A stretch of DNA of 46,270 nt from Nocardiopsis potens DSM 45234 (GCF_000341105.1 NZ_ANBB01000072.1:1-46270), one strand, 5' to 3'. Positions 34,827-44,210 are shown, numbered from the stretch's first letter. The notes: generated from the sequence alone by a model not told the origin. Numbers and translations are program-made.

Positions 34827-35561
34827 TCACTTCGCGCCGGCGTCGCGGAGGATCCGGGCGATCTCGTCGGCCCCGGAGGACTCGGCGTGGTCCAGCGGGG
34901 TCGTCCCGTCCCGGTCGGCCAGGTCGGGGTCGGCTCCGGCGTCCAGCAGCACCCGCACCACCTCCTGGTGGTCGGGGCCGCCGTCGCCGAGGATCACCGC
35001 CTCCAGCAGGCCGGTCCAGCCGAGGTCGTTGACGTGGTCCACGTCGACGTCGGTGCGGCGCAGCACCTCCCGGACGTAGTCGGCGTGGCCGCGCTCGCAG
35101 GCCGGGATGACGGCGGTGCCGCCGAACCGGTTGGTCAGCGCGGTGTCGGGGCCGGGGTCGGCCTCCAGCAGCACGTCCAGCATCTCCGTGCTCCCGGTGA
35201 CCCCGGTGACCAGGAACGGGGTGTCGCTGCGCCGGTCCACCGCGTTCACGTCCGCGCCCGCCCCGACCAGCGTCCGGGCCGCCTCGACGCGGTCGCCGTC
35301 GGCGGCCAGCAGCAGCGCGGTGCGCTCCTCGCCGTCCCGCGCCTCGATCCGGGCGCCGTCGGCGAGCGCGTCCGCGACCGCCTCCGCGTCGCCGTCCCGC
35401 GCCGCGCCGAGCAGCGCCTCGTCCGCCGTGCTCAGGTCCATGCCCCCGCCTTCCCCTTCGCGCTCGGTTCCCCGTCCGGCACCGCATCCGGCCGCGATCA
35501 GGCCGGCGGCGAGCAGCAGCAGGCTACGCCGCCGGACCGCCCGGGCCTCACCCCGCCCCAT
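34827..35561 (-). CDS. Ankyrin-repeat lipoprotein
   Basis: 244 residues from ATG 35561 (GGAAGGGGGA upstream). The N-terminus RRRSLLLLAAGLIAAGC is a lipoprotein signal with Cys26. The mature protein has about five ankyrin repeats (LLGAARDGDAEAVADALADG, TLVGAGADVNAVDRRSDTPF, VRVLLDAGADPDLADRDGTT, and so on). Surface-anchored ankyrin proteins mediate protein contacts, and some protect against stress or phage enzymes. It follows the HbpS-like gene by 43 bp in the same direction, so it may belong to the same redox-responsive unit. Confidence 0.85.
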   Translation of the reverse strand: MGRGEARAVRRRSLLLLAAGLIAAGCGAGRGTEREGEGGGMDLSTADEALLGAARDGDAEAVADALADGARIEARDGEERTALLLAADGDRVEAARTLVGAGADVNAVDRRSDTPFLVTGVTGSTEMLDVLLEADPGPDTALTNRFGGTAVIPACERGHADYVREVLRRTDVDVDHVNDLGWTGLLEAVILGDGGPDHQEVVRVLLDAGADPDLADRDGTTPLDHAESSGADEIARILRDAGAK

Positions 35562-35604
35562 CCGGTCCCCCTTCCCTCCTCGGTTCCGCTCCGCACCGCG
35601 CCGG

Positions 35605-36162
35605 TCAGCCCTCGAAGTTCTCCAGCGCCTCCAGCGCGGCGTTGGCGATCTCCTCGTCGATCGACCCGTCCGGGGCGCCGCCCACGCCGATGCCGGCGAT
35701 CGGGGCGCCGCCGGAGGCCACCGGCACGCCGCCCGGCAGGAACAGGGTGCCGGGCAGGTCGGCGATGGTGGGGCCGTCGCCGGTGGCGCCCTCGGTGAGC
35801 TTGCTGGTGGGCTGCCCCATCGAGACGGCGGTGTAAGCCTTCTGCTCGGCCGACTCCTGGGTCTGCGGCCCGGCGTTCTCGGTCTTGAGCACCATCCGCA
35901 CCGAGCCCGAGCGGTCCACGATGGCGATGCTGACCTGCTGCTCCTGCTCACGCGCCTCGGCCAGGCCCGCCTCGGCGGCCGCGGACAGCGCCTCGCCGGT
36001 CAGCACGTCGCGCTGCTCCACGGCCTGCGCGGCGGCGTCGGCCACGGCGGCGGCGGGGGCGCCCGGTGCGCCCTCGGGCAGCGCGGTGGCGACGATCCCG
36101 CCGACGACGGCCAGGCCGGCGGCGCCGCCCGCGACGCTCGCGATGAGGTGGTTGCGCTTCAT
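35605..36162 (-). CDS. hbpS: HbpS-like secreted haem-binding protein (GlcG family)
   Basis: 185 residues. An N-terminal signal-like hydrophobic segment (residues 5-30) precedes a GlcG/HbpS (DUF336) domain: SIAIVDRSGSVRMVLKTENA, EQKAYTAVSMGQPTSKL, LFLPGGVPVASGG and AGIGVGGAPDGSIDEEIANA. In Streptomyces reticuli, HbpS is an extracellular octamer that binds haem and iron and signals redox stress to the sensor kinase SenS. Here it is divergent from a SenS/SenR-like pair (147-bp gap), which strongly supports that identity. ATG 36162 follows GGAG. Confidence 0.85.
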   Translation of the reverse strand: MKRNHLIASVAGGAAGLAVVGGIVATALPEGAPGAPAAAVADAAAQAVEQRDVLTGEALSAAAEAGLAEAREQEQQVSIAIVDRSGSVRMVLKTENAGPQTQESAEQKAYTAVSMGQPTSKLTEGATGDGPTIADLPGTLFLPGGVPVASGGAPIAGIGVGGAPDGSIDEEIANAALEALENFEG

Positions 36163-36273
36163 GTCGTTTCTCCGTTCCGGTCGTCCTTGCGACGTCCACA
36201 AGACTCCCGCCGGAGCGGCCCCGCGGCAGCGGGCGAACGGAGCAACCCGCCGCCCCGAACGGAGGAGTCCGCT

Positions 36274-36293
36274 CGTCATCCGATCGGACGACG
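36274..36293. promoter_or_regulatory. Palindrome between hbpS and senS
   Basis: CGTCATCCGATCGGACGACG pairs at nine of ten positions around CCGATCGG. It lies in the divergent promoter region, 25-45 bases before the kinase start. It is a candidate binding site for the SenR-like regulator. Confidence 0.5.
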
Positions 36294-36317
36294 CCGATAC
36301 TGGGAGGCGTGGGCAGG

Positions 36318-37562
36318 ATGGGGAGGGTGTCTCCGAAGGATTCCGCGCCCGGGGCGGGCGCCTCCCCGGCCGACCGGGGCGACCGCGGCGCCGAGCGCGA
36401 CCGGGTGGGCAGCCCGTGGCTCAACGCCGCCATGCACATCGGGTTCTTCACCGTGATGGCGGCCTCCGCGGCCCGCCTGGTGGTCCGGCACGAGCTCGAC
36501 GCGCACACCCTGGCCTCGCTGGAGCTGGCCGGGCTGGTCGCGCTGCTGTACGCGGCGGGGGTGCTGCTGTGGGGCACGGTGCACCGGGCGGTGCTGATCG
36601 GCTGGTATGCCGCGCTGCTGGTGTGCTGGATCGCCCTGGTGCTGATGGCCCCCTCGTTCGGGTTCGCCGCCATCCCGCTGCTCTTCCTGGCGCTGCGGCT
36701 GCTGCCCACCCCCGCGGCGGTCGCGGTGGCGGCGCTGCTCGCCGCGGGCGCCGGCGGCGCCTGGGCGATGCTGACCGACGTCCGCGACCCCAGCGTCTTC
36801 CTGGTGCCGCCGGCGGTCGCCGGGATGGTCACCGCCACCGTCGTCGAGCTGCGCCGGGAGAGCGAGCGGCGCCGCCGCACCATCGACGACCTGCTGCGCA
36901 CCCGCGGCGAGCTGGCCGAGTCCAACCGCCGCACCGGGGTGCTGGAGGAGCGGGAGCGGCTGGCCCGGGAGATCCACGACACCGTCGCCCAGGGGCTGTC
37001 CAGCACCGGCATGCTGCTGCGCGCCGCCGACCGGGCGTGGGAGTCCGACCCGGAGCGGGCCCGCACCCTGGTCCGGCGGGCCGCCGAGGGGGTCCGGGAC
37101 AACCTGGCCGAGGCGCGGGCGTTCGTGCAGGGCAGGGGGCCGGCCCCGCTGGAGCGCGATTCGCTGGAGGGGGCGCTGGCCGGGCTCTGCTCCGCGCTGT
37201 CCGCGGAGACCGGCATCGACGCCCGGTTCCACTGCGAGGAGGACGTCGGCGGGATCCCGCAGCGGGTCCGCGCGGCCCTGCTGCGGATCGCCCAGGGGGC
37301 GCTGGCCAACGTGCGCGAGCACTCCGGGGCGGGCAGGGTGGTGGTCACCCTGGCCCGGATCGGCGACCGGGTGGTGCTGGACGTCATCGACGACGGGGCG
37401 GGCTTCGCCCCGGACGCCCCGGCGCCCGGCCCCGGCCGGGGCCACGGCCTGGCGTCGTCCCGCGCCCGCGCCGAGGAGCTGGGCGGCGAGCTGACCGTGG
37501 AGAGCGCCCCCGGCGAGGGCACCGGCGTCTCGGCGTCCCTCCCGGTGCAGGAGGACGGATGA
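36318..37562 (+). CDS. senS: SenS-like sensor histidine kinase
   Basis: About 414 residues from ATG 36318 (GGGAGG ten bases upstream; GTG 36309 and 36327 are alternatives). Five membrane helices span about residues 40-165 (HIGFFTVMAASAARLVV ... FLVPPAVAGMVTATVVE) with no large sensor domain. A coiled linker leads to the HisKA_3 phospho-acceptor AREIHDTVAQGLSSTGMLL and an HATPase domain ending with DDGAGFAPDAPAPGPGRGHG. This NarL-family layout matches SenS, which senses redox state through HbpS outside the membrane. It is co-transcribed with the response regulator gene 37 bp downstream. Confidence 0.85.
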   Translation: MGRVSPKDSAPGAGASPADRGDRGAERDRVGSPWLNAAMHIGFFTVMAASAARLVVRHELDAHTLASLELAGLVALLYAAGVLLWGTVHRAVLIGWYAALLVCWIALVLMAPSFGFAAIPLLFLALRLLPTPAAVAVAALLAAGAGGAWAMLTDVRDPSVFLVPPAVAGMVTATVVELRRESERRRRTIDDLLRTRGELAESNRRTGVLEERERLAREIHDTVAQGLSSTGMLLRAADRAWESDPERARTLVRRAAEGVRDNLAEARAFVQGRGPAPLERDSLEGALAGLCSALSAETGIDARFHCEEDVGGIPQRVRAALLRIAQGALANVREHSGAGRVVVTLARIGDRVVLDVIDDGAGFAPDAPAPGPGRGHGLASSRARAEELGGELTVESAPGEGTGVSASLPVQEDG

Positions 37563-37599
37563 AGCGGCACCCGAAGGACCAGTGCGGGGGCGAGGAAGC

Positions 37600-38223
37600 G
37601 TGAAGCTGTTCCTGGTGGACGACCACCCGATCGTGCGGTCCGGCCTGACCGCGCTCTTCGCCGACGAGGAGGACATCGAGATCGTCGGCGAGGCCGCCAA
37701 CGGCGCGGACGCGGTCCGGCTGATCGCGCTGCGCCGCCCCGACGTGGTCCTGATGGACCTGCGGCTCACCGGCGACATGGACGGCGTGGGGACCACCCGG
37801 CGGGTGCGCGCCCTGCCCGGCCCGCCCCGGGTGCTGGTGCTGACCACCTACGAGAGCGACACCGACATCATCCGCGCGATCGACGCCGGCGCCTCCGGCT
37901 ACCTGCTCAAGGACAGCCCGCCGGAACGCCTCTTCGACGCGGTGCGCGAGGTGGGCCGCGGCGAGACGGTCCTCTCCCCACCGGTCGCCGCCCGCCTGAT
38001 GCACCGCGTCCGCGACCCGCTGCCCGCTCTGACCCCGCGCGAACTGGAGATCGTCCGCCTCCTCGCAGAGGGCGCGGGCAACAAGGAGATCGCCAAACGC
38101 CTCTTCGTCACCGAGGCCACGGTCAAGACCCATCTCCGCCGCATCTACACCAAGCTGGACGTGGACACCCGCACGGCAGCGGTCCGAGCGGCGGTGGACC
38201 GGTCCCTGATCCGACTGGATTGA
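37600..38223 (+). CDS. senR: SenR-like response regulator (NarL/LuxR type)
   Basis: 207 residues from GTG 37600 (GAGGAAG upstream). The receiver domain has the acidic pair D7-D8, phospho-acceptor Asp53 (VVLMDLRL), and TTYES and LLKDSP near the switch residues. The C-terminal LuxR HTH is LTPRELEIVRLLAEGAGNKE and FVTEATVKTHLRRIYTKLDV. In the S. reticuli system SenR regulates antioxidant genes (furS-cpeB catalase-peroxidase) and hbpS; no catalase gene is in the window. A short hairpin follows. Confidence 0.88.
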   Translation: MKLFLVDDHPIVRSGLTALFADEEDIEIVGEAANGADAVRLIALRRPDVVLMDLRLTGDMDGVGTTRRVRALPGPPRVLVLTTYESDTDIIRAIDAGASGYLLKDSPPERLFDAVREVGRGETVLSPPVAARLMHRVRDPLPALTPRELEIVRLLAEGAGNKEIAKRLFVTEATVKTHLRRIYTKLDVDTRTAAVRAAVDRSLIRLD

Positions 38224-38245
38224 CCCGCGCCCTCCCCTCGATGAT

Positions 38246-38269
38246 CGTGACGATGATCTTGACGTCACG
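38246..38269 (+). terminator. Short hairpin after senR
   Basis: CGTGACG (38246-38252) and CGTCACG (38263-38269) enclose ten bases, starting 23 bases after the stop. A tandem GATGATCNTGAC repeat overlaps it. Confidence 0.55.
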
Positions 38270-38309
38270 GCCCCGCCAGAGCCTGGGCCGAGCCACCCCG
38301 ACCGGGCGC

Positions 38310-39604
38310 GGCACTCGCGGAGCGAACGCCCAGACCAGCGGCGACGGCAGCGGTGGGGGCGGGGCGAAGGTGGTCGCCCGGGCGCAGTGCCCCACGGGGT
38401 GAAGGTCAAGGCGGGCGGCGAGGGCGGGAGGGGGACCGGCCGGTCGGTCGGGCGCGGCGCCCCGCGGGGCGAAGGTCCAAGCAGGCGGCGACGGCAGCGG
38501 TGGGGGCGGGGCGGAGGTGGTCGCCCGGGCGCAGTGCCCCACGGGGCCGGGGCCCAAGCGGGCGGCGAGGGCGGGAGGGGGACCGGCCGGTCGGTCGGGT
38601 GCGGCGTCTCGCGGAGCGGAGGTTCGAGCGGGCGGCGACGGCGGCGGTGGGGACCGGCCGGTCGGTCGGGTGCGGCAGAACGGGGTGGGGCGGTCGGGGC
38701 GGGCTTGGGGGCGGGATCGCGGTGCCCGCGTCGCCCGGGCGTCGTGGTCGGCTGCCTCTGAAACCGCTGCCCCTCTCTGACCTGGATGAATACGTAGGGT
38801 GATGGCGGGGAGGGGCGCCCTGCGCACCGCGAGAGCACCCCTGTGATTCCCGGGCGCGCATCCCGGGCCGGATCGGGCCCCGAGAGGCTCGAATGGCCCC
38901 GGCCGGGCCGGTGTTCGGGGGTTCGAGCGGCCCGGAAGGCCGGGATGAGGGGGGCCGGAACCCGGGCAGGGGCGGCGCGGGGGCGGGATGTCGCTTTTGC
39001 CCTGCAGAGAGGGTCTGCCTTGGCCACTCTGGGTAATCGAAGAGGGGGTGGTGGGGGCCTCAAGGCTTACTACTCGCTGGTAGATGTAATCGGGGTGCTG
39101 CGGAGATGCGCAGGGCGCTCCCGCCCCCGCCCGATTCCCGCCGCAAACCCGGCATATAGGGATAAGGCCACCTAGCGGGCGGGGCACGGGCAGGCCCACC
39201 CCCACCTTCGCCGGGGCGCCGCCCCTTCCCGCCGGGAGCACGCGCTGGGCCGGGCGGGTGAACGCGGCGCCCAACCCGTTCCCGCCCTCGCCGCCCGCTT
39301 GAACCCCGGCCCCGTAAGGCGCCGCGCCCGGGCGACCGCCTCCACCCGGCCCCGCCTCTGCCGTCGCCGCTGGTCTTGACCTTCGCTCCGTGGGGCGCCG
39401 CACCCGACCGACCAGCCGGTCCTCGCTGCCGCCTTCGCTGCCCGCTTGAACCCTCACCCCGTGGGGCGCCGCGCCCGGGCGACCACCCTCGCCCCGCCCC
39501 ACCGCCGCCTTCGCTGCCCGCTTGAACCCTCACCCCGTGAGGCGCCGCACCTGACCGACCAGCCGGTCCCCCTCCCGCCGTCGCCGCCGGTTTGAACCTC
39601 AGCC
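38310..39604. repeat. R4: complete R element, core inverted, between convergent genes
   Basis: The left array (about 38310-38700) and right array (about 39280-39604) point inward as in R2 and R3, but the core (about 38700-39180) is in the opposite orientation: ACTACTCGCTGGTAGATG starts at 39069. A 90-bp GC-rich stretch (39181-39275) separates core and right array. It fills the gap between the 3' ends of senR and the SARP gene. The last codons of the SARP gene lie within the first array unit. No gene is supported here. Confidence 0.85.
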
Positions 39605-42600
39605 CTATGAGGCGCCGCGCCTGGGTGAGGCCTGTTCAGCGGCTTTCTCCCAGTGCTGCGCCCCCGCCTGTTCTCCCAATGCCCTGGCTTGGCGGTAGTG
39701 GTCCGCCGCCCTTTCCGTATCTCCCAGGGCAGCGGCCAAATCGCCCAGGTAGTAGGCGACCGGGCGAAGGCTGAGCATCCCCGTCCCCGCCCCCGCGAGT
39801 TCTTCGGCGGCCGGGAGCAGGCGGGCATAGGCGCGCTCCATCACCGCCCGCTCCCCCAGCTCGACCGCGACGACGGCCTCCAAACAGGTGAGCGCCTCCA
39901 GCAGCAGGTCGGCGGGCGGCTGCTCCGGCAGTGAGCGGAGCCGGCCGCGGGCCGCCTCCCGCTCTCCCCTCCCCAGTTCCGCCAAGGGCTCGACCCACGC
40001 GCGGTACGGCCCCCAGTCCTCCGCCAGGTCGACCGACGCGGCACCGGCGCCGCCCGTCTGCAGGCGCAGGCAGAGCAGGGCCAGCGGAAGCAGTCCCTTC
40101 TCCACGCCCGTCATCCCGCTTCCGGCGAGCCGGGCGGAGGCCGCGCGGTAGCCCGCTTCCGCCTCCCCCGCCCGTCCGGCGACGGCCAGGCGCAGCACCC
40201 AGTACCAGTCCGTGAAGACGCCCACCAGCGGCAGCCCGTGCTCGGCGGCCAGCCGGTCGGCGGCCGCGGCGTGCTCATCCGCCGCCGCGAAGTCCGCGCG
40301 GGCCGAGCGGGACTGGACCAGCACCAGTCGGCCCAGCACCTCGAAAGGGACCAGTCCCCCGTCGCTCCGGGCGGCGAGGTCCACCAGCTCCTCGCCGATC
40401 CGCGCCCGCTCCGGCGCCAGACCCGCCCGGTGGAAGGACTGCATGAACCGGCCGTTGAGGGCGAGCGCGAGCAGCCCGGGGTCGCCGCACGCGCGGGCGA
40501 GCCGCTCCGCTTCCCTCGCCGCCTCCCGGACGGCGCCCCGGTCCCGGGCCGCGTCCCGCCCGCCACCGCCGGCCGTGCCGCGCGACTCCATGGCGATGGC
40601 GCTGAGCAGCCGGCTCCGGGCCGCCCGCTCCCCCTCCGGCAGCGCGGCGGCGCTCCGCTCGGCCGCCGCCACGACCTGGCGGGACAACTCCTCGTCGTCG
40701 TTGCGCGGCCAGTTCGCCGGGACCTCGAACGCACCCACGACCTCGGCGGTCAGCCTCGGGTCGCCGATCCGCTCGGCGGCGGCGATCGCCCGCCCCCGCT
40801 GGGCGCGGGCCCGCTCCAGGTCGCCGGTGACCGCCAGCGCCCGGACCGCCCCCATCGCCGCCTCCAGCCGGTCCCGGGCCGGCCCGTCCGAGCGCTCCAA
40901 TGCCTGTTCGGCGCCCTGCCAGAGCCGGGCCGCCTCGTGCGGGGCGAACCTCCGCTCGGCCTGCTCGGCGGCGGCGCGGGCGTAGCGCGCGGCGCGCGGG
41001 GCGGCGTCCCGTCCGGCGGCGCGGAGGAAGTGGTGCGCCAGGGCGGCGGGGTCGCCGGGGCGCAGCCGCTCCAGCGCCTCCCCGGCCCGGAGGTGCAGGC
41101 GGGCCCTGCGCACCGCGGAGATGTCCTCGTAGAGCGCCTCGCGCACCAGGTCATGGGCGAAGCGGAACCGGTCGGGTCCCTCCTCGACGGCGAAGCCCGC
41201 CCGCGCCGCGTCCTCGGCCGCGCGGAGCGCCGGTTCCTCGCCGGCCAGGGCGGCGAGCAGGTCGATGTCGACCTCCCGGCCGATCACCGCGGCGCGGCCG
41301 AGCACCGCGCGGACCTCCTCGGGGAGGGCGGCCATCCGGTGCCGGACCACGTCGCGGACGCCGGCGGGGACGGCGGCGAGCGCGCCGGGGCCGGCTTCGC
41401 CGAGCAGGCGGGCGAGTTCGCCGGCGAAGAACGGGTTGCCGCCGCTGCGCCGGGCGACGGCCCGGACCTGCTCGGGTCCGGCGTCCGCGCCCGCCTCGGC
41501 GCGGACCAGGTCGGCGACGGCCCCCTCGGAGAGCCCGCCGAGGTGCACGCGGACCGGTTCGGCGCGGGCCAGCCGGCCCAGGGCGGCGGTCAGCGCGGCG
41601 GGGATGCCGGTGGAGCGGTGCGCGGCCAGCAGCAGGACGGGGCCCGGCGGCGGGTCCTCGACCAGGGCGGTCAGCGCTTCCAAGGTCTCCTCGCCGGCCC
41701 ATTGGAGGTCGTCCAGGACGACCAGCACCGGACGCCGGGCGGCGGCCTCCGCCAGCCGCGCGGCGACCGCCCGGCCGAGCCGGAAGGGGGAGCCCGCCGC
41801 ACCCGGTACCGGTCCGCCGAGGCCGGCCGGGGCGGCCGCGGATTCCCGCCGGGCGCCTTCCTGCGCGGCCCCGTTCCCGCCCGGATCGCCGCCGACGGCG
41901 CTCTCCCAGGGCGATGATCTCGGCGTTGAGACAGCGACAGCGTCGAGATCACCGTGGGAGGGGCCGGGGAGCGCGGCGAGGATCCTGGACCACGGCCAGG
42001 CCGGGGGCACGCCGGTGTTCTCCGGGCTGGGGCCGAACGCGGACGCCCAGCCTCGGTCCGCGAGGCGGGCGGCCAGCGCCTCGGTGAGCGCGGTCTTGCC
42101 CGCCCCGGCCTCCCCGCTGACCAGGACCGGAACGAGGCGGTTCCGGTCCCGGGCGCGCCGGGCGGCCTCCTCCAGGCGGCGCAGTTCGCGGTCGCGGCCG
42201 TAGAGCGCCGGGGCGTCCGTCCCGGGCCCCGCCGCGGACGCCTCGGCCGCCTCGTCCGAACCCGCCGCGCCGACCGGTTCCGGAGGGGCCTCCGAAGGGG
42301 CCTCCGGAGACTCCGCGGACTCCGTCCGCCGCTCCTCCCCCGGCCCCGCCCCCGGGAGCAGGGCCGGGTCCTGGGCCAGGATGTCCGCCTCCAGCCTGCG
42401 CAGCCGCGGCCCGGGGTCCAGCCCCAGCCCGTCGGCGAGGGACGCGCGGGCCCGGCGCAGCGCGGCGAGCGCCTCGCCCTGCCCGGCGGTCCGGTAGAGC
42501 GCCAGGGCCAGCAGCCGCCAGCCGTCCTCGCGGTGCGGATGCTCGGCGGTGTGCTGCTGGAGGACGGGCACCGCCTCCTCGGCGCGGCCCAGCTCCAGCG

Positions 42601-43123
42601 CGGCGCGGGCGCGCAGCTCCACCGCGATCAGCCGGCGCCCCTCCAGGCGGGCGGCCTCTCCGCGCGCCCAGTCCCGGTCGGCGAACTCGGCGTAGGCGGG
42701 GCCGCGCCAGAGCCGGAGTGCGCCGTCGAGCAGCGCGAACGCCCGCTCGGCGCCGTCCGCTCCGGGTGCGAGCAGGCCCCGGGCCTCGTCGACGGCGGAC
42801 TCGAAGCGGCGGGCGTCGACGTCGCGCGCCTGCGCGCGCAGCGCGTACCCGGGCGGGACGGTGACCAGCAGCCGGGCGGGGGCCCGCGGCGGCCGGTCGG
42901 GCTCCAGGGCGCGGCGCAGGTCGGCGACGAAGGTCCGGACGGCGCCGGTCGCGTTCCGGGGCGGGTCGCCCTCCCACAGGTCGGCGATGAGCCGGTCGAG
43001 CGGGACCACCCGGCCGCGGGCGGCCAGCAGGCGGGCCAGCACCGCGCGGTGCACCGGGCCCTTGAGCGCGACCGGGGCGCCCCCGTCCGAGGCCCGCACC
43101 GGTCCGAGGACGCCGAACTCCAC
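39605..43123 (-). CDS. SARP-family regulator with ATPase and TPR-like domains
   Basis: 1172 residues from GTG 43123 (GACGGAAG upstream); TTG 43162 is a less likely start. Domains: an OmpR-like winged helix (VEFGVLGPVRASDGGAPVAL ... VAPLDRLIADLWEG-like), a bacterial transcriptional activation domain to about residue 250, a Pro/Ala-rich linker, then an AAA-type ATPase (VPVLVSGEAGAGKTALTEAL; LVVLDDLQWAGEETLEALTA) and about 550 residues of helical repeats. This matches AfsR/LuxR-like large SARPs that control secondary metabolism or development. A hairpin-encoded insert lies in the ATPase domain. The C-terminus (EQASPRRGAS) is partly made from repeat element R4. Confidence 0.85.
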   Translation of the reverse strand: MEFGVLGPVRASDGGAPVALKGPVHRAVLARLLAARGRVVPLDRLIADLWEGDPPRNATGAVRTFVADLRRALEPDRPPRAPARLLVTVPPGYALRAQARDVDARRFESAVDEARGLLAPGADGAERAFALLDGALRLWRGPAYAEFADRDWARGEAARLEGRRLIAVELRARAALELGRAEEAVPVLQQHTAEHPHREDGWRLLALALYRTAGQGEALAALRRARASLADGLGLDPGPRLRRLEADILAQDPALLPGAGPGEERRTESAESPEAPSEAPPEPVGAAGSDEAAEASAAGPGTDAPALYGRDRELRRLEEAARRARDRNRLVPVLVSGEAGAGKTALTEALAARLADRGWASAFGPSPENTGVPPAWPWSRILAALPGPSHGDLDAVAVSTPRSSPWESAVGGDPGGNGAAQEGARRESAAAPAGLGGPVPGAAGSPFRLGRAVAARLAEAAARRPVLVVLDDLQWAGEETLEALTALVEDPPPGPVLLLAAHRSTGIPAALTAALGRLARAEPVRVHLGGLSEGAVADLVRAEAGADAGPEQVRAVARRSGGNPFFAGELARLLGEAGPGALAAVPAGVRDVVRHRMAALPEEVRAVLGRAAVIGREVDIDLLAALAGEEPALRAAEDAARAGFAVEEGPDRFRFAHDLVREALYEDISAVRRARLHLRAGEALERLRPGDPAALAHHFLRAAGRDAAPRAARYARAAAEQAERRFAPHEAARLWQGAEQALERSDGPARDRLEAAMGAVRALAVTGDLERARAQRGRAIAAAERIGDPRLTAEVVGAFEVPANWPRNDDEELSRQVVAAAERSAAALPEGERAARSRLLSAIAMESRGTAGGGGRDAARDRGAVREAAREAERLARACGDPGLLALALNGRFMQSFHRAGLAPERARIGEELVDLAARSDGGLVPFEVLGRLVLVQSRSARADFAAADEHAAAADRLAAEHGLPLVGVFTDWYWVLRLAVAGRAGEAEAGYRAASARLAGSGMTGVEKGLLPLALLCLRLQTGGAGAASVDLAEDWGPYRAWVEPLAELGRGEREAARGRLRSLPEQPPADLLLEALTCLEAVVAVELGERAVMERAYARLLPAAEELAGAGTGMLSLRPVAYYLGDLAAALGDTERAADHYRQARALGEQAGAQHWEKAAEQASPRRGAS
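41903..41960. repeat. 58-bp imperfect hairpin inside the SARP ATPase domain
   Basis: CTCCCA ... TGATCTCG ... CGAGATCA ... TGGGAG, with a short asymmetry between the two stems. It encodes DLDAVAVSTPRSSPW within an apparent insertion in the ATPase domain. TGATCTCGG also occurs in the arms of the palindrome at 29418-29465, suggesting a shared mobile or repeat sequence. Confidence 0.7.
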
Positions 43124-43272
43124 TGCTTCCGTCCCCCGTTCGGTCCTTTCCGCCCTGGTCAATCTATCCCTGCGGGCCGGGCGGCCGCGCCCGCTGATCC
43201 GCTGCTGACCGGCCGCTGATCGGGCGGGCCGAGACTCACCGCATGACCTCGAACGACGACGAGAGGACCGGG

Positions 43273-44187
43273 ATGAGGACCGAGGCGAAGAGCGAGGCGG
43301 AACCGCGGATCGACGGGTTCGACTACCAGCGGGTGCCGGTGGCCGACGGCGTGGCGCTGAACGCGGCGGTGGGCGGCTCGGGGAGCCCGGTCGTACTGCT
43401 GCACGGCTTCCCGCAGACGCACCTGATGTGGCGGCACGTGGCCGCCGACCTCGCGGCCGACCACACGGTTATCGTCCCCGACCTGCGCGGATACGGGGCG
43501 AGCGACAAGCCCGCGGAGGCCGGGGAGAACTACTCCAAGCGGACGATGGCGGCCGACGCGGTGGCGCTGGCGCGGGCGTTCGGGCACGAGCGGTTCGCGC
43601 TGGCCGGGCACGACCGGGGCGCGCTGGTCGCCTTCCGCGCGGGGCTGGACCACCCGGACCGGATCAGCGGGCTGGCGATCCTGGACGTGCTGCCGACCCT
43701 GGACATGTGGGAGGTGATGCAGGGCGCCTCGGCTGCGGTCGGGTTCCACCTGTACCTGATGGCCCAGCCGCCCGGCCTGCCGGAGCGGATGATCTCGGCC
43801 GCGCCGGACGACTTCTTCGGGCACTTCCTGGACGTCTGGTCCCGCGACCCGGGCGCCCTGCCGAAGGAGGTGCGGGCCGCCTACCTGAAGGCGTCCCGGG
43901 AGGCGGTCGACTCGATCGTGGCCGACTACCGCGCCTCGGCCGGGGCGGACATCGCCCATGACGAGGAGGACCGCCGCACCAGGAACCGGCTGCGGATGCC
44001 GGTCACCGTCCTCCAGCAGGACTGGGGCGCGGCCCTGGGGTACGACGCGGCGGCGGTCTGGCGCAAGTGGGCCGACGACCTGGACCACCGCACCGTCACC
44101 TGCGGGCATTTCATGCCGGAGGAGGCCCCGGCGGAGATCACCGCGGCCCTGCGCGACCTGCTGGCCCGGCCAGGGGTGACTTCGTGA
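43273..44187 (+). CDS. Alpha/beta hydrolase related to haloacetate dehalogenase
   Basis: 304 residues from ATG 43273, behind GAGAGGA; ATG 43243 is in frame. VVLLHGFPQTHLMWRHVA, IVPDLRGYGASDKP, GHDRGALVAFRAGLDHP and TCGHFMPEEAPAE give the nucleophile Asp (GHDRG) and catalytic His. In fluoroacetate dehalogenase GHDRG(G/A)R has two Arg that bind the carboxylate; here the second is Leu. The Trp/His halide pocket also looks altered (VGFHLYLMAQP). It could be an epoxide hydrolase or a dehalogenase for another substrate. It is divergent from the SARP gene (149-bp gap). Confidence 0.8.
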   Translation: MRTEAKSEAEPRIDGFDYQRVPVADGVALNAAVGGSGSPVVLLHGFPQTHLMWRHVAADLAADHTVIVPDLRGYGASDKPAEAGENYSKRTMAADAVALARAFGHERFALAGHDRGALVAFRAGLDHPDRISGLAILDVLPTLDMWEVMQGASAAVGFHLYLMAQPPGLPERMISAAPDDFFGHFLDVWSRDPGALPKEVRAAYLKASREAVDSIVADYRASAGADIAHDEEDRRTRNRLRMPVTVLQQDWGAALGYDAAAVWRKWADDLDHRTVTCGHFMPEEAPAEITAALRDLLARPGVTS

Positions 44188-44210
44188 CCGTGTGATCGCG
44201 GTGGTGAAGG

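Noticed and set aside
34827-38223. A redox-linked biosynthetic cluster including the CodA-like, ankyrin and Sen genes
   Set aside because: Hairpins separate the CodA-like gene from its neighbours and no biosynthetic enzymes are present.
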